From Christensenellaceae bacterium (GTDB taxonomy: Bacteria; Bacillota; Clostridia; Christensenellales; Aristaeellaceae), in assembly GCA_012518615.1 (NCBI GenBank), contig JAAYRU010000038.1:1-64000 (forward strand): a stretch of 64,000 bases of DNA. Reading direction: 5' to 3'. Shown one piece after another: positions 15,451 to 26,908 of this stretch (positions within the stretch are counted from its first letter, which is position 1; each line of letters starts with the position of its first letter). The notes under the pieces were generated by a model. It did not search any database. It was not told the origin of the DNA and saw nothing but the letters and a program-made list of their open reading frames with translations. The translations under genes and the position numbers were made by a program.

Positions 15451-17472
15451 ATGTTTAATAATAAGCCCCTAAAGGCTCTTTTGATAATAACGCTATGCTT
15501 TATAATATTAATGCCCGAAGTTTATGCCTTTCGTTATTCAACATTAAGGCCCGGAAATGAGGGCTTGGATATAAAGAATATGCAGTCTGCCCTTTATTTC
15601 CTTAACTTCCCTATATCAGTTGACGGAAAATACGGACCACAGACAGAGCAGGCTGTAATATCTTTTCAGATGGCAAATAGGCTTAAAGCAGACGGGCTTG
15701 CGGGCAATCAGACTTTGTCCATGCTTTATTCACTAGCTCCCCAGTTTGACACTAGATTTTTATCAGCGGGCAGTGTAATAAGTAAGCCGGTTTCTACCAA
15801 TACATCAGCAAATATTAACAATTCACAAAATACAGCGCCGAACACGGAGTGTACATACAGTACATATAGCTCCGCCCCATATGTGGGTCTTGGAAAATAC
15901 CGTAAGGGAGATGAATCTAACAATGTAAGGTTGCTCCAGCAGAGGTTAAATGAACTTGGTTATGACGCAGGCAGAGCCGATGCGGTGTTCGGAAGGAAAA
16001 CTCATAATGCGCTTAAGGAATTTCAAAAGCAGGCGGGGCTAAAACAGGACGGCATTGCAGGGCAGGAAAGCTTTGACAGCCTTTTCGCGCATGATGCGCC
16101 AAGGGCATCTATTGTAACAGCCGCGCCTGAAGCAAGCGAAACGGCAATTATACCTACAGAAAAGCCTGTAGAAACCGTTAATACTCCTGCTCAACAGACG
16201 GAAAACAATGTAAGCACTCAAACCGCTGTAAGCATAGCAAAGGTTGATACGCCTAATAGAGGCAGCCTTAATTTAAGACCGGCGCCTAAGAAGCGGGGTA
16301 AAATATCCACAATACCAAACGGTACGCTATTAAGCGTATTATCTAAAGAAAATACTTGGTGCAGGGTAAATTACAACGGCATTATAGGCTATGTAATGAC
16401 AGAGTTTTTAAACTTTAATACAAGTAAAAGTAATATAAACACATCCACAATAGCGCCCGAAATTAATAAGCAGGATATAGCAACAGAGCAGCCTACAAGC
16501 TCTATACAAAACCCGGACACGCTTGATATAAGCACAGTTTCCCGCCCCGGGGATAAGGGCGATGATGTAAGCATACTACAGGCAAGGCTGCTTGAACTTG
16601 GCTACAGTTTAGTGGCAAGCGGAATATATGATGATGGAACAAAAAGCGCTGTAATGGAATTTCAAAGAATAAACGGGCTTGTAACTGATGGTATAGCGGG
16701 CGCTAATACAAAGTCCGCGCTATACAGCGCAACAGCACAAAAGGCAGGGGAAGTACCCATTAGCTATACTACGCTCAAGCTTGACCAAAAAAGCGAAGCC
16801 ATAGGCGCAATGAACAGAAGGCTAAAAGAGCTTGGCTATAATGTAAACACAAGCGATTCTTTCGATATTAAAACCCACCAAGCTGTTACAAGTTTCCAGA
16901 TAATAAACGGATTAAATGCAACAGGCTCTGCAGACCCCGCGATGCAAAGGCTATTATATTCGGAAAATGCAAGGGCTTACGATGCCTCGTATAGCGGGCT
17001 TTCAGAGAGCGCAGGCAGGGGCGAAAAACCATCAACAAGCAGTATAAAACTTCTGCACTGGTATAAGGATATAAAGCCCTCTCTTGGCACAAGGCAGATG
17101 CTAACCATATACCATCCTGGCAGCGGTATAAGCTTTAAGTTAAGGACTTATTCACTTGGAGAACATGCGGATTCTGAGCCACTTACGCTTTCCGATACGC
17201 AGCTTATGAATCGCGCATTCGGTCCACCAAGCTGGAACGCTAACGGCGTATATGTAAAACTGCCAAATGGCACTTGGACGATTGCAGCTATGCACAATAG
17301 ACCGCATCTTTCAGGCTCTATACCTGATAACGGTTTTGATGGTCATCTATGCGTACATTTCCTAAGGGATATGGAAGAAACAAAGCGCGTATCCCCAAAT
17401 TACGGCGTAACAAACCAGAATGTTATACGCAAGCTATGGAAGAGCATATCAGGCGAGGAGCTTGATTATTAA
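15451..17472 (+). CDS. Secreted peptidoglycan-binding protein with SH3 domain and a GHLCVHF C-terminal domain
   Basis: 673 residues. Signal peptide 1-26. Four peptidoglycan-binding type-1 domains (about 31-95, 149-213, 362-426, 440-504), each with the D/N-G-x-x-G-xxT pattern. A bacterial SH3 domain lies at 262-322 (LNLRPAPKKRGK). Thr/Ser/Pro-rich linkers separate the modules. The C-terminal domain (about 530-660) has conserved-looking HAD, NGVYVKLPNGTW and GHLCVHF (631-637), a family I know from clostridial wall proteins, whose activity I cannot state. The Cys634/His pair recalls an L,D-transpeptidase site, but the order differs. It ends convergently with the antiporter gene, sharing TTAA. 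Confidence 0.8.
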   Translation: MFNNKPLKALLIITLCFIILMPEVYAFRYSTLRPGNEGLDIKNMQSALYFLNFPISVDGKYGPQTEQAVISFQMANRLKADGLAGNQTLSMLYSLAPQFDTRFLSAGSVISKPVSTNTSANINNSQNTAPNTECTYSTYSSAPYVGLGKYRKGDESNNVRLLQQRLNELGYDAGRADAVFGRKTHNALKEFQKQAGLKQDGIAGQESFDSLFAHDAPRASIVTAAPEASETAIIPTEKPVETVNTPAQQTENNVSTQTAVSIAKVDTPNRGSLNLRPAPKKRGKISTIPNGTLLSVLSKENTWCRVNYNGIIGYVMTEFLNFNTSKSNINTSTIAPEINKQDIATEQPTSSIQNPDTLDISTVSRPGDKGDDVSILQARLLELGYSLVASGIYDDGTKSAVMEFQRINGLVTDGIAGANTKSALYSATAQKAGEVPISYTTLKLDQKSEAIGAMNRRLKELGYNVNTSDSFDIKTHQAVTSFQIINGLNATGSADPAMQRLLYSENARAYDASYSGLSESAGRGEKPSTSSIKLLHWYKDIKPSLGTRQMLTIYHPGSGISFKLRTYSLGEHADSEPLTLSDTQLMNRAFGPPSWNANGVYVKLPNGTWTIAAMHNRPHLSGSIPDNGFDGHLCVHFLRDMEETKRVSPNYGVTNQNVIRKLWKSISGEELDY

Positions 17473-19220
17473 AGCTTTTCCGCTATTAAGTTAAGCTTTT
17501 TGGCAAGCAAGAAACCTGCATCTTTTATCTTATCCCATATGGGTTTAATTATGTTATCTAACTCAAGAAATTCGGGCGTTCTGTCTGCATAGTATATTTT
17601 GCCATCCTTGCGCTTAATAAGTATGGTATTTACAAATGTTATGTATATTATAGCGCCAATAATAAGCGATTTCACTGTGCCCATAATATTTACCTTAGAA
17701 AAATATTCAACCGCATGTATTTCTACATCCTTAACAAAAGTGGGTATTGCGGCTATGGCTATTTTTTCCATAATGTCGTTTGGGAAAAGCCCAAGGGGAA
17801 TAAGCACCATTGCAGATATAGCAAGTGTAATTTTAATAAGTGATGGCATACTTTGTTTGTTTTGCGCCTTTTCAGGCTTAGCTATAAATATGCAGAAATA
17901 CAGCTTTATCATATAAGCGAATGTTATTCCGCCTGATATTACAAATATCCACTCCGCAACTGTGTAGAGAGTGTGGGCTAGGCTTGCAGGCTCAAAAAGC
18001 ATAATATATTCCACCATGCCTTCATGCAGAAGGGTTTTAGATGGATAGCCAGAGAAAAACGGAACGCCGCTTATTGAAAGCGCTCCAATTAAAAAGCATA
18101 TATTAAGCAGCGGATAACTTCTACCTGAGCCTTTAATATCGTTTAAGCTAAGCGAGCCGTTTAACATATATACATAGCCCGCGCATAGGAATAGACATAG
18201 CTTTACAAGGCTGTGGTTTAGCATATGCATTATAGTGCCTTCCATAGCTATTGCTGAGTGGCTGTTTAGCAGAATTTGCATAGATATTCCAACAAGTATA
18301 AAGCCTATCTGGCTCATAGATGAGCAGGCGAGTGTGCGCTTTAAATTGGTGGAGAAAAGCGCAAGCAGCGCGCCAAGCACCATAGTTATAAGCCCAAATA
18401 CAAGCAGAATATTTCCCCAAGTTACAAAGCCACTCAACAGGCTGAAACTTATATGCAGTATGCCGAATACTCCTACCTTTGTAAGCATACCTGAAAGCAC
18501 TGCGCTTGCAGGGGCAGGGGCTACGGGGTGCGCAAGCGGAAGCCAACCATGCACCGGAAACATGCCCGCCTTTGCGCCAAAGCCAAGCAGTATAAGCGTT
18601 GCGGGTAGTATTAGGGTGTTTTTATTGTCTATAAGCTGAGCCTTTTCAAAAATTACATCGTATGAAAAGCTGCCCATTTTGGGGTATAGGTACATCATGC
18701 CAAGCAGCACAAGCATACCGCCAAGCACTGCGGTTGCAATATAGCTCCTGCCGGCTATGAGCGCGTCTTCCGTTTCCTCATGCGATACTAGGGGATAGCT
18801 TACAAAGCTTAGTATTTCAAAGAATAGAAAGCTTGTATATAAATCAGCCGAAAGAAATACCCCAAGCGCGGTGCTTAAACTTAGCAGCGAAAACATGCCG
18901 TAACGCGGCTTTTTATGTATGTTGTTAAAATAAGGCGGGGAATATAAAGAGCTTATAGCCCATAGGAATGAGCAGGCTAGGGCATAAAGGCTGCGGAAAG
19001 AATCTGCCTTAAAGCTTATAGGGAAATCCCGCATTATAGGGAGCTTTAATTCTATAACATGTGGATAGATATAAAGCACTACCGATATTATAAGGCATAT
19101 AAAGCTTACCGCTATTACTATCGGAAATACCTTGTTTTCATCTTTGCTGCCATAAAAGTAGCAAAAAACTGCAGAAACTGCGGGAAGAAATATTAAGGTT
19201 AAAATTAATATGTTAAGCAT
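17469..19220 (-). CDS. Proton-conducting membrane transporter (complex I / Mrp antiporter-like subunit)
   Basis: 583 residues, about 14 membrane helices, Proton_antipo_M family. Residues of the proton channel are kept: Glu135 in FLFFEILSF (helix 5), Lys217 in GFGAKAGMFP, His225 and Lys248 in SGMLTKVGV. A long amphipathic C-terminal stretch follows the last helices. ATG at 19220 with AGGAGGG. It is last in the sepF operon and follows a shorter homologue by 8 bases. No NADH dehydrogenase, hydrogenase or other Mrp subunit lies nearby, so the energy source or partner is unknown. Confidence 0.8.
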   Translation of the reverse strand: MLNILILTLIFLPAVSAVFCYFYGSKDENKVFPIVIAVSFICLIISVVLYIYPHVIELKLPIMRDFPISFKADSFRSLYALACSFLWAISSLYSPPYFNNIHKKPRYGMFSLLSLSTALGVFLSADLYTSFLFFEILSFVSYPLVSHEETEDALIAGRSYIATAVLGGMLVLLGMMYLYPKMGSFSYDVIFEKAQLIDNKNTLILPATLILLGFGAKAGMFPVHGWLPLAHPVAPAPASAVLSGMLTKVGVFGILHISFSLLSGFVTWGNILLVFGLITMVLGALLALFSTNLKRTLACSSMSQIGFILVGISMQILLNSHSAIAMEGTIMHMLNHSLVKLCLFLCAGYVYMLNGSLSLNDIKGSGRSYPLLNICFLIGALSISGVPFFSGYPSKTLLHEGMVEYIMLFEPASLAHTLYTVAEWIFVISGGITFAYMIKLYFCIFIAKPEKAQNKQSMPSLIKITLAISAMVLIPLGLFPNDIMEKIAIAAIPTFVKDVEIHAVEYFSKVNIMGTVKSLIIGAIIYITFVNTILIKRKDGKIYYADRTPEFLELDNIIKPIWDKIKDAGFLLAKKLNLIAEKL

Positions 19221-19228
19221 ATTCCCTC

Positions 19229-20614
19229 CTATATTACAAAGCCTATAAATGCACTAAGTAGTGTAAGCAGCGCCATGGGTAAAGCCATAACAGGCGAAAT
19301 TTTATCGCTTTTTAGTGCAATATTATCGCCCTTATTAAAGAATGCGCCTATACATATGGGTAGCAGGTATGAAGCTGTAAGCAGTGCGGATATTATTAGC
19401 ACTATCGGCACTATAAAACCCAGCACTCCGTCTACTGAAACTGCTAAATACCATTTGCTGTAGAAGCCTATAAATGGCGGTATGCCTATAAGAGCGAATG
19501 AAAGCAGCGAAAAACATACGAATGTAAACGGCATTTTATGTCCCGAGCCTTTTAGTTCGTCAACATCCTTTATGCCTGTTTCATTGAGTATTGCACCCGC
19601 GCATAGGAAAAGCCCGCTTTTTATTATAGCGTGTGCAATTACATGCAGCATAGCTCCGTGTAGAGAAGCTTCATTTGCTAAGAATATTCCGCATAATATG
19701 TAGGATAATTGAGATACAGATGAATACGCCAGCCTTCTTTTAAGCTCTTTTTCTTTAAGCGCTAGTGTGGAGCCAAGAAGTATAGTAATAAGAGAAAGGG
19801 TTAGTAGTGTATACTGCACAAAGCTGCCTGAAAAAATCTCTGTACCTACGCAAAAATATATAAGGCGTATAAGCGTTAATATACCCGCCTTAGTAATTAA
19901 CCCTGAAAGTACAGCGCTTGCGGGGGAGGGGGCTACAGGATGTGCGGCAGGGAGCCAACTGTACTGTGGGAAAAGCCCCGCCTTTGATGAAAAGCCCAAG
20001 CATGAAATCAGCAAGAAAATTAAAAAAAATATATTACTTGAACTTTGAGATGGGTCAAACATGCCGCCTTCTGCAAAGTAAGCGCTGCTAAGCCTAGGTA
20101 ATACAAGCAGCAGCCCTATAAGCGCAAGTAAAGCCCCAACGGAAGAATGTTTTACATATTCTTTGCCTGTATTTATAGCTTTTTCAGTTTTATCAAAGGC
20201 AACCATAGGGGCGGATGAAAGCGCTGCCGCAACAAAGAAAAGGAACATACTAGCAATAGTATTTGCAAAGCTTAGCCCCATTAGAGAGCCAAGGCTTAGT
20301 ATAAAGGATATATATAAAGATTTAATATCGCTTTCGTCTTTAAAATACCATAGCGAATATATGCCTGCAAGCAAGAATATGCCGCTAAATAGAAACGCAA
20401 ATACATTTGATATGCTGTCGTTTTTAAGCGCAAAAGAAAGAACCCCCGCGCTTAAAATATTTATTTCGTCTGCGGGAGATAAGCTTAAAAATACAGCGCA
20501 AGCAAACACGCCAATTAGTGTAGCTACAAGCAGGCGCAAGATTAATTTTTTGTTATTTATAAAAGCCGCGCACAAGCAAAATGCACACGGCAGCAGTATT
20601 GGTAAAAGCAACAA
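19229..20614 (-). CDS. Second antiporter-like membrane subunit, lacking the helix-5 glutamate
   Basis: 461 residues, about 13 helices, same family as the next gene downstream. HPVAPSPASAVLSGLITKAG and Lys211/Lys242 align with its neighbour. At the position of the neighbour's Glu135 there is Val128 (FLFFVAAAL), so a residue normally needed for proton transfer is missing. The start is a TTG at 20614 preceded by GGAGGT. It may be a structural partner of the downstream subunit. Family assignment is firm; function is inference. Confidence 0.75.
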   Translation of the reverse strand: MLLLPILLPCAFCLCAAFINNKKLILRLLVATLIGVFACAVFLSLSPADEINILSAGVLSFALKNDSISNVFAFLFSGIFLLAGIYSLWYFKDESDIKSLYISFILSLGSLMGLSFANTIASMFLFFVAAALSSAPMVAFDKTEKAINTGKEYVKHSSVGALLALIGLLLVLPRLSSAYFAEGGMFDPSQSSSNIFFLIFLLISCLGFSSKAGLFPQYSWLPAAHPVAPSPASAVLSGLITKAGILTLIRLIYFCVGTEIFSGSFVQYTLLTLSLITILLGSTLALKEKELKRRLAYSSVSQLSYILCGIFLANEASLHGAMLHVIAHAIIKSGLFLCAGAILNETGIKDVDELKGSGHKMPFTFVCFSLLSFALIGIPPFIGFYSKWYLAVSVDGVLGFIVPIVLIISALLTASYLLPICIGAFFNKGDNIALKSDKISPVMALPMALLTLLSAFIGFVI

Positions 20615-20647
20615 TTATATTACCTCCGGTGGATATATTTTCTTTAG

Positions 20648-21526
20648 CTAAGTGTTTTCGTACGCTCTTTTTGCAAGCAGCGCCCCGCCAATAAGGCCGC
20701 TGTCCGGCGTGAGTGCGGGCGGGCATACAAGCTCATCAAGGTTTTCTACCCGCGGGTGCTGCAGATAGCCCCCGAGCATTTCATTTAGCTTTTCGCGTAT
20801 CTTAGGGAATAGTATTTTCTGGTTCATTACGCCGCCGCCAAGTATTATTCTTTCGGTGGAAACCGTCATGAGCGCAGTTACGCATAGCTGCGCTAAGTAG
20901 AATGCTTCAAGATCCCAGGCTTTATGGTCTTCAGGCAGCTCGTTTGCGGGCACTCCCCAGCGGTTCTGTATGCTGGGGCCTGATGCCAGCCCCTCAAGGC
21001 ATAGCGTGTGATAAGGGCATATGCCGCGGGTTAGAGGATCATCCTCATGGCGGGATAGGGGTATATGTCCCCACTCAGGGTGGAGCATACCGTGCACAAG
21101 CTTGCCCTCGCACAAAAGTCCCCCGCCTATGCCCGTACCTACTGTAATATATAGGCAGTTATTAAGGTCACGAGCTGCGCCGTATGTAGCTTCAGCAAGC
21201 GCTGCGGCATTTACATCGGTATCTACAAGGCAGGGTACTTTAAGCGTATCTACCATAGTGCGATACAGGGGGAAATTTCTCCATGCAAGCTTTGGTGTGC
21301 TAGTAATATTACCGTATTCGGGGGATTTTTCATTAAGGTTTACAGGCCCGAAAGTGGCTATGCCTACGGCATCAAGTTTTTCGCCTTCAAAAAAATCGAG
21401 TATATCTGGCATGGTTTCGTCAGGTGTGCGGGTTGGACAGGCGGTGGAGCGGAGAATCTGCATATTCTCGTCCAATATGCCCATTACCATTTTAGTGCCG
21501 CCCGCTTCTAGTGAGCCAAAGCGCAT
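20648..21526 (-). CDS. ROK-family fructokinase
   Basis: 292 residues from the ATG at 21526, just after AAGGGGAG; the longer frame would run into divIVA. Phosphate loop EAGGTKMV, catalytic Asp104 in DTDVNAAALAE, and GTGIGGG. The zinc site His160, Cys170, His173, Cys176 with CLEGLASGPS is the variant seen in Bacillus fructokinase (GmuE/YdhR type) rather than the CXCGxxGC motif of glucokinases. It would make fructose-6-phosphate from fructose, perhaps also using mannose. It sits one base after the divIVA stop, an odd place for a sugar kinase. Confidence 0.85.
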   Translation of the reverse strand: MRFGSLEAGGTKMVMGILDENMQILRSTACPTRTPDETMPDILDFFEGEKLDAVGIATFGPVNLNEKSPEYGNITSTPKLAWRNFPLYRTMVDTLKVPCLVDTDVNAAALAEATYGAARDLNNCLYITVGTGIGGGLLCEGKLVHGMLHPEWGHIPLSRHEDDPLTRGICPYHTLCLEGLASGPSIQNRWGVPANELPEDHKAWDLEAFYLAQLCVTALMTVSTERIILGGGVMNQKILFPKIREKLNEMLGGYLQHPRVENLDELVCPPALTPDSGLIGGALLAKRAYENT

Positions 21527-21527
21527 A

Positions 21528-22043
21528 TTAAAGCTCCCCTTCCAGTAAGTCTTTCTGCGATTTAAGCATGTCTTTAAAGCGGTTGCGGAAATCCTCAAGC
21601 TCTTCCTTTAGGACTTCTATTTCCTGCCTTACCCTCTCTCTTTCGGCTTCAAGGTCAGTAAGTTCAGGGTCGGGCACCCTGTCCTTTGCTTCCTGTATTA
21701 TCTCCTGTGCGCGTTTTTTTGCCTCGGCGATTGTTTCATCGCAGCTTAGCTGAGTTTCCTCAAGGAGTTTTTTTGCGGTTTCCAAATCGCTCGGAAAACT
21801 TGGCGCTGCGTGCGGGGTTGGGGCAAGGGGAACGGCAGGCGGCGCCGCTTGAAGTGGAACGGGCGGTGCAAAGCTGCTGCTTTCCTGCTGAACAATTTTG
21901 TTCCTTAGGGATTGGATGGTATCCTGCATGATTATCATCTCATCGACGATTTCATCGAGGAATTCATCAACCTCAACAGGGTCGTATCCGCGAACCTTGG
22001 TTTTAAATTCCTTTTCTTCTATCATAGTGATGGTGATTGCCAT
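21528..22043 (-). CDS. divIVA: DivIVA-family cell division/polarity protein
   Basis: 171 residues. N-terminal lipid-binding segment with VRGYDPVEVDEFLDEIVDE, a first coiled coil to about residue 53, a Pro/Ala-rich linker (about 58-84), then a charged coiled coil from 87 to 160. DivIVA binds curved membrane at septa and poles and recruits division and wall proteins. The site AAAGGAGC is five bases before the ATG. It follows sepF by 20 bases; sepF and divIVA often occur together, usually with ylm genes that are absent here. Confidence 0.88.
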   Translation of the reverse strand: MAITITMIEEKEFKTKVRGYDPVEVDEFLDEIVDEMIIMQDTIQSLRNKIVQQESSSFAPPVPLQAAPPAVPLAPTPHAAPSFPSDLETAKKLLEETQLSCDETIAEAKKRAQEIIQEAKDRVPDPELTDLEAERERVRQEIEVLKEELEDFRNRFKDMLKSQKDLLEGEL

Positions 22044-22063
22044 ATTATGCTCCTTTCCTGCCT

Positions 22064-23038
22064 CTATTGTGCCATGCGGCTATCTTCATAGCCGTAATAA
22101 GCCTGCTGCCCTGTGTTAAATGTTGGCGGGGCGTATTGGCTTTGGTTTGTGTCCTGATACTGAGAGCTACCGGAATATGCAGCGCTTGTACTAAAGTTTG
22201 CTGGCGGTACCTCCGGCATACGGTTTTGAGTAAAAGAGGGTGGCTGATTCATGCTATGTGGCATTTGCCTTGGGTTGTTGGCGTTTGAAGTTACAGCATC
22301 GGTATAGACAGTCATGCCAGATGGCGCCATAAGGTAGAAGCCTATCTTAGATGAAAGCCTTGTCATGCTGCCGCCAAGCGCGTAACATGCGCCTGTTAGC
22401 ATATCTACATACCTGCGCGCTTCAGACCTATCGCTTACCTGGTCCATAACTATAAGCGTGCACTGGCCCTTGCGAAGGCATATCATAGCTTGCCTGCACG
22501 CCTCTACATTGCTTACATTTATAACATATGCATCCATGCGGGAAACTGCATTTTCCTGAGGGAACTGCACTACATTTTCTTGCGGTTCAACCTTATGTTG
22601 GTCTGCCCTGCGGTTGCGCTGGGGCTTTAATTCAGGGGTATAGCCCTTTGGGGCGAATTGGCTTTGGAAGCTAGGGGGAGTAAAATCGCTTTCCATACCA
22701 GTACCAAAAGCCGCTGCATGGCTTGCTTGTGCGTATTGATTAGGCTGTGCATAGCCTTGCTGGTAATGCACCTGTTGCTGTGGTACTTGCTGCTGAGGCG
22801 CATACTGCTGTTGTGGCGAATATTGCTGCTGCTGATGGGCATATTGCGGTGGAGCGTATTGCTGCTCGGCGTAGCCATATTCACTATAATTATAGGCGCC
22901 TTGTTCATCCTGTGTATCGGCATAATAGGCGTCGGAATCCCAATCCTGTTCCTGTGCGTTTTCGCCAAAAAGCCAACGGTGAACAGCCCCTAGGTTTAAG
23001 CCGTTTTTTACCTTATCCATAAAAGAGCGTGCGCCCAT
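22064..23038 (-). CDS. sepF: SepF, cell division protein with long Gln-rich linker
   Basis: 324 residues, about twice the usual 150. Residues 1-24 can form the membrane-binding amphipathic helix (FMDKVKNGLNLG). The SepF domain lies at about 168-245 (MDAYVINVSNVEACRQAMICL... KIGFYLMAP). Between them 57-105 is a Gln/Tyr/Pro-rich stretch, and 246-324 is a Ser/Asn/Pro-rich tail. SepF tethers FtsZ to the membrane. GGAGGA is six bases before the ATG. First gene of the leftward operon. Confidence 0.88.
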   Translation of the reverse strand: MGARSFMDKVKNGLNLGAVHRWLFGENAQEQDWDSDAYYADTQDEQGAYNYSEYGYAEQQYAPPQYAHQQQQYSPQQQYAPQQQVPQQQVHYQQGYAQPNQYAQASHAAAFGTGMESDFTPPSFQSQFAPKGYTPELKPQRNRRADQHKVEPQENVVQFPQENAVSRMDAYVINVSNVEACRQAMICLRKGQCTLIVMDQVSDRSEARRYVDMLTGACYALGGSMTRLSSKIGFYLMAPSGMTVYTDAVTSNANNPRQMPHSMNQPPSFTQNRMPEVPPANFSTSAAYSGSSQYQDTNQSQYAPPTFNTGQQAYYGYEDSRMAQ

Positions 23039-23087
23039 TCATTGTCCTCCTTAAATTTACAGCAATGGTGCTGAAAAGTCTCAAGTT

Positions 23088-23116
23088 ATTATATGCCTAA
23101 GCGCATATAATTGCAA
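23088..23116 (-). promoter_or_regulatory. Promoter of the sepF operon
   Basis: On the minus strand TTGCAA (23111-23116), 17 bp, TATAAT (23088-23093). It lies 50 bases before the sepF start. Confidence 0.7.
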
Positions 23117-23204
23117 ATATTTGTCCTAAAAACGGCTGTTTTATGTGTAATAAATGGTAGGGTTTTTATTTTATGTAAATGAACATGCATATAAAATAAG
23201 TTTC

Positions 23205-23244
23205 ACATAAAAAATCTCCCTTGCTTTTTATAAAGAGGGAGATT
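23205..23244 (-). terminator. Terminator of rpoBC
   Basis: On the minus strand AATCTCCC (23244-23237) pairs with GGGAGATT (23220-23213), followed by a run of T. It lies 24 bases after the rpoC stop and isolates rpoBC from sepF. Confidence 0.85.
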
Positions 23245-23267
23245 ATTGTTTTAGAGTGTGTAAGCTA

Positions 23268-26891
<3,624 letters not shown>

Positions 26892-26908
26892 CTAATACTT
26901 CCTCTCGC

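Noticed and set aside
18235..18639. 134-codon plus-strand frame
   Set aside because: Antisense shadow of the antiporter gene without ribosome site.
17469..20614. Part of a Nuo complex I or group 4 hydrogenase operon
   Set aside because: No iron-sulfur, NiFe or small Mrp subunits are adjacent; flanking genes are sepF-divIVA-fructokinase and a wall protein.
22627..22993. Leu- or Met-rich frames over sepF
   Set aside because: They arise from the CAG/CAA Gln repeats of sepF in other frames.
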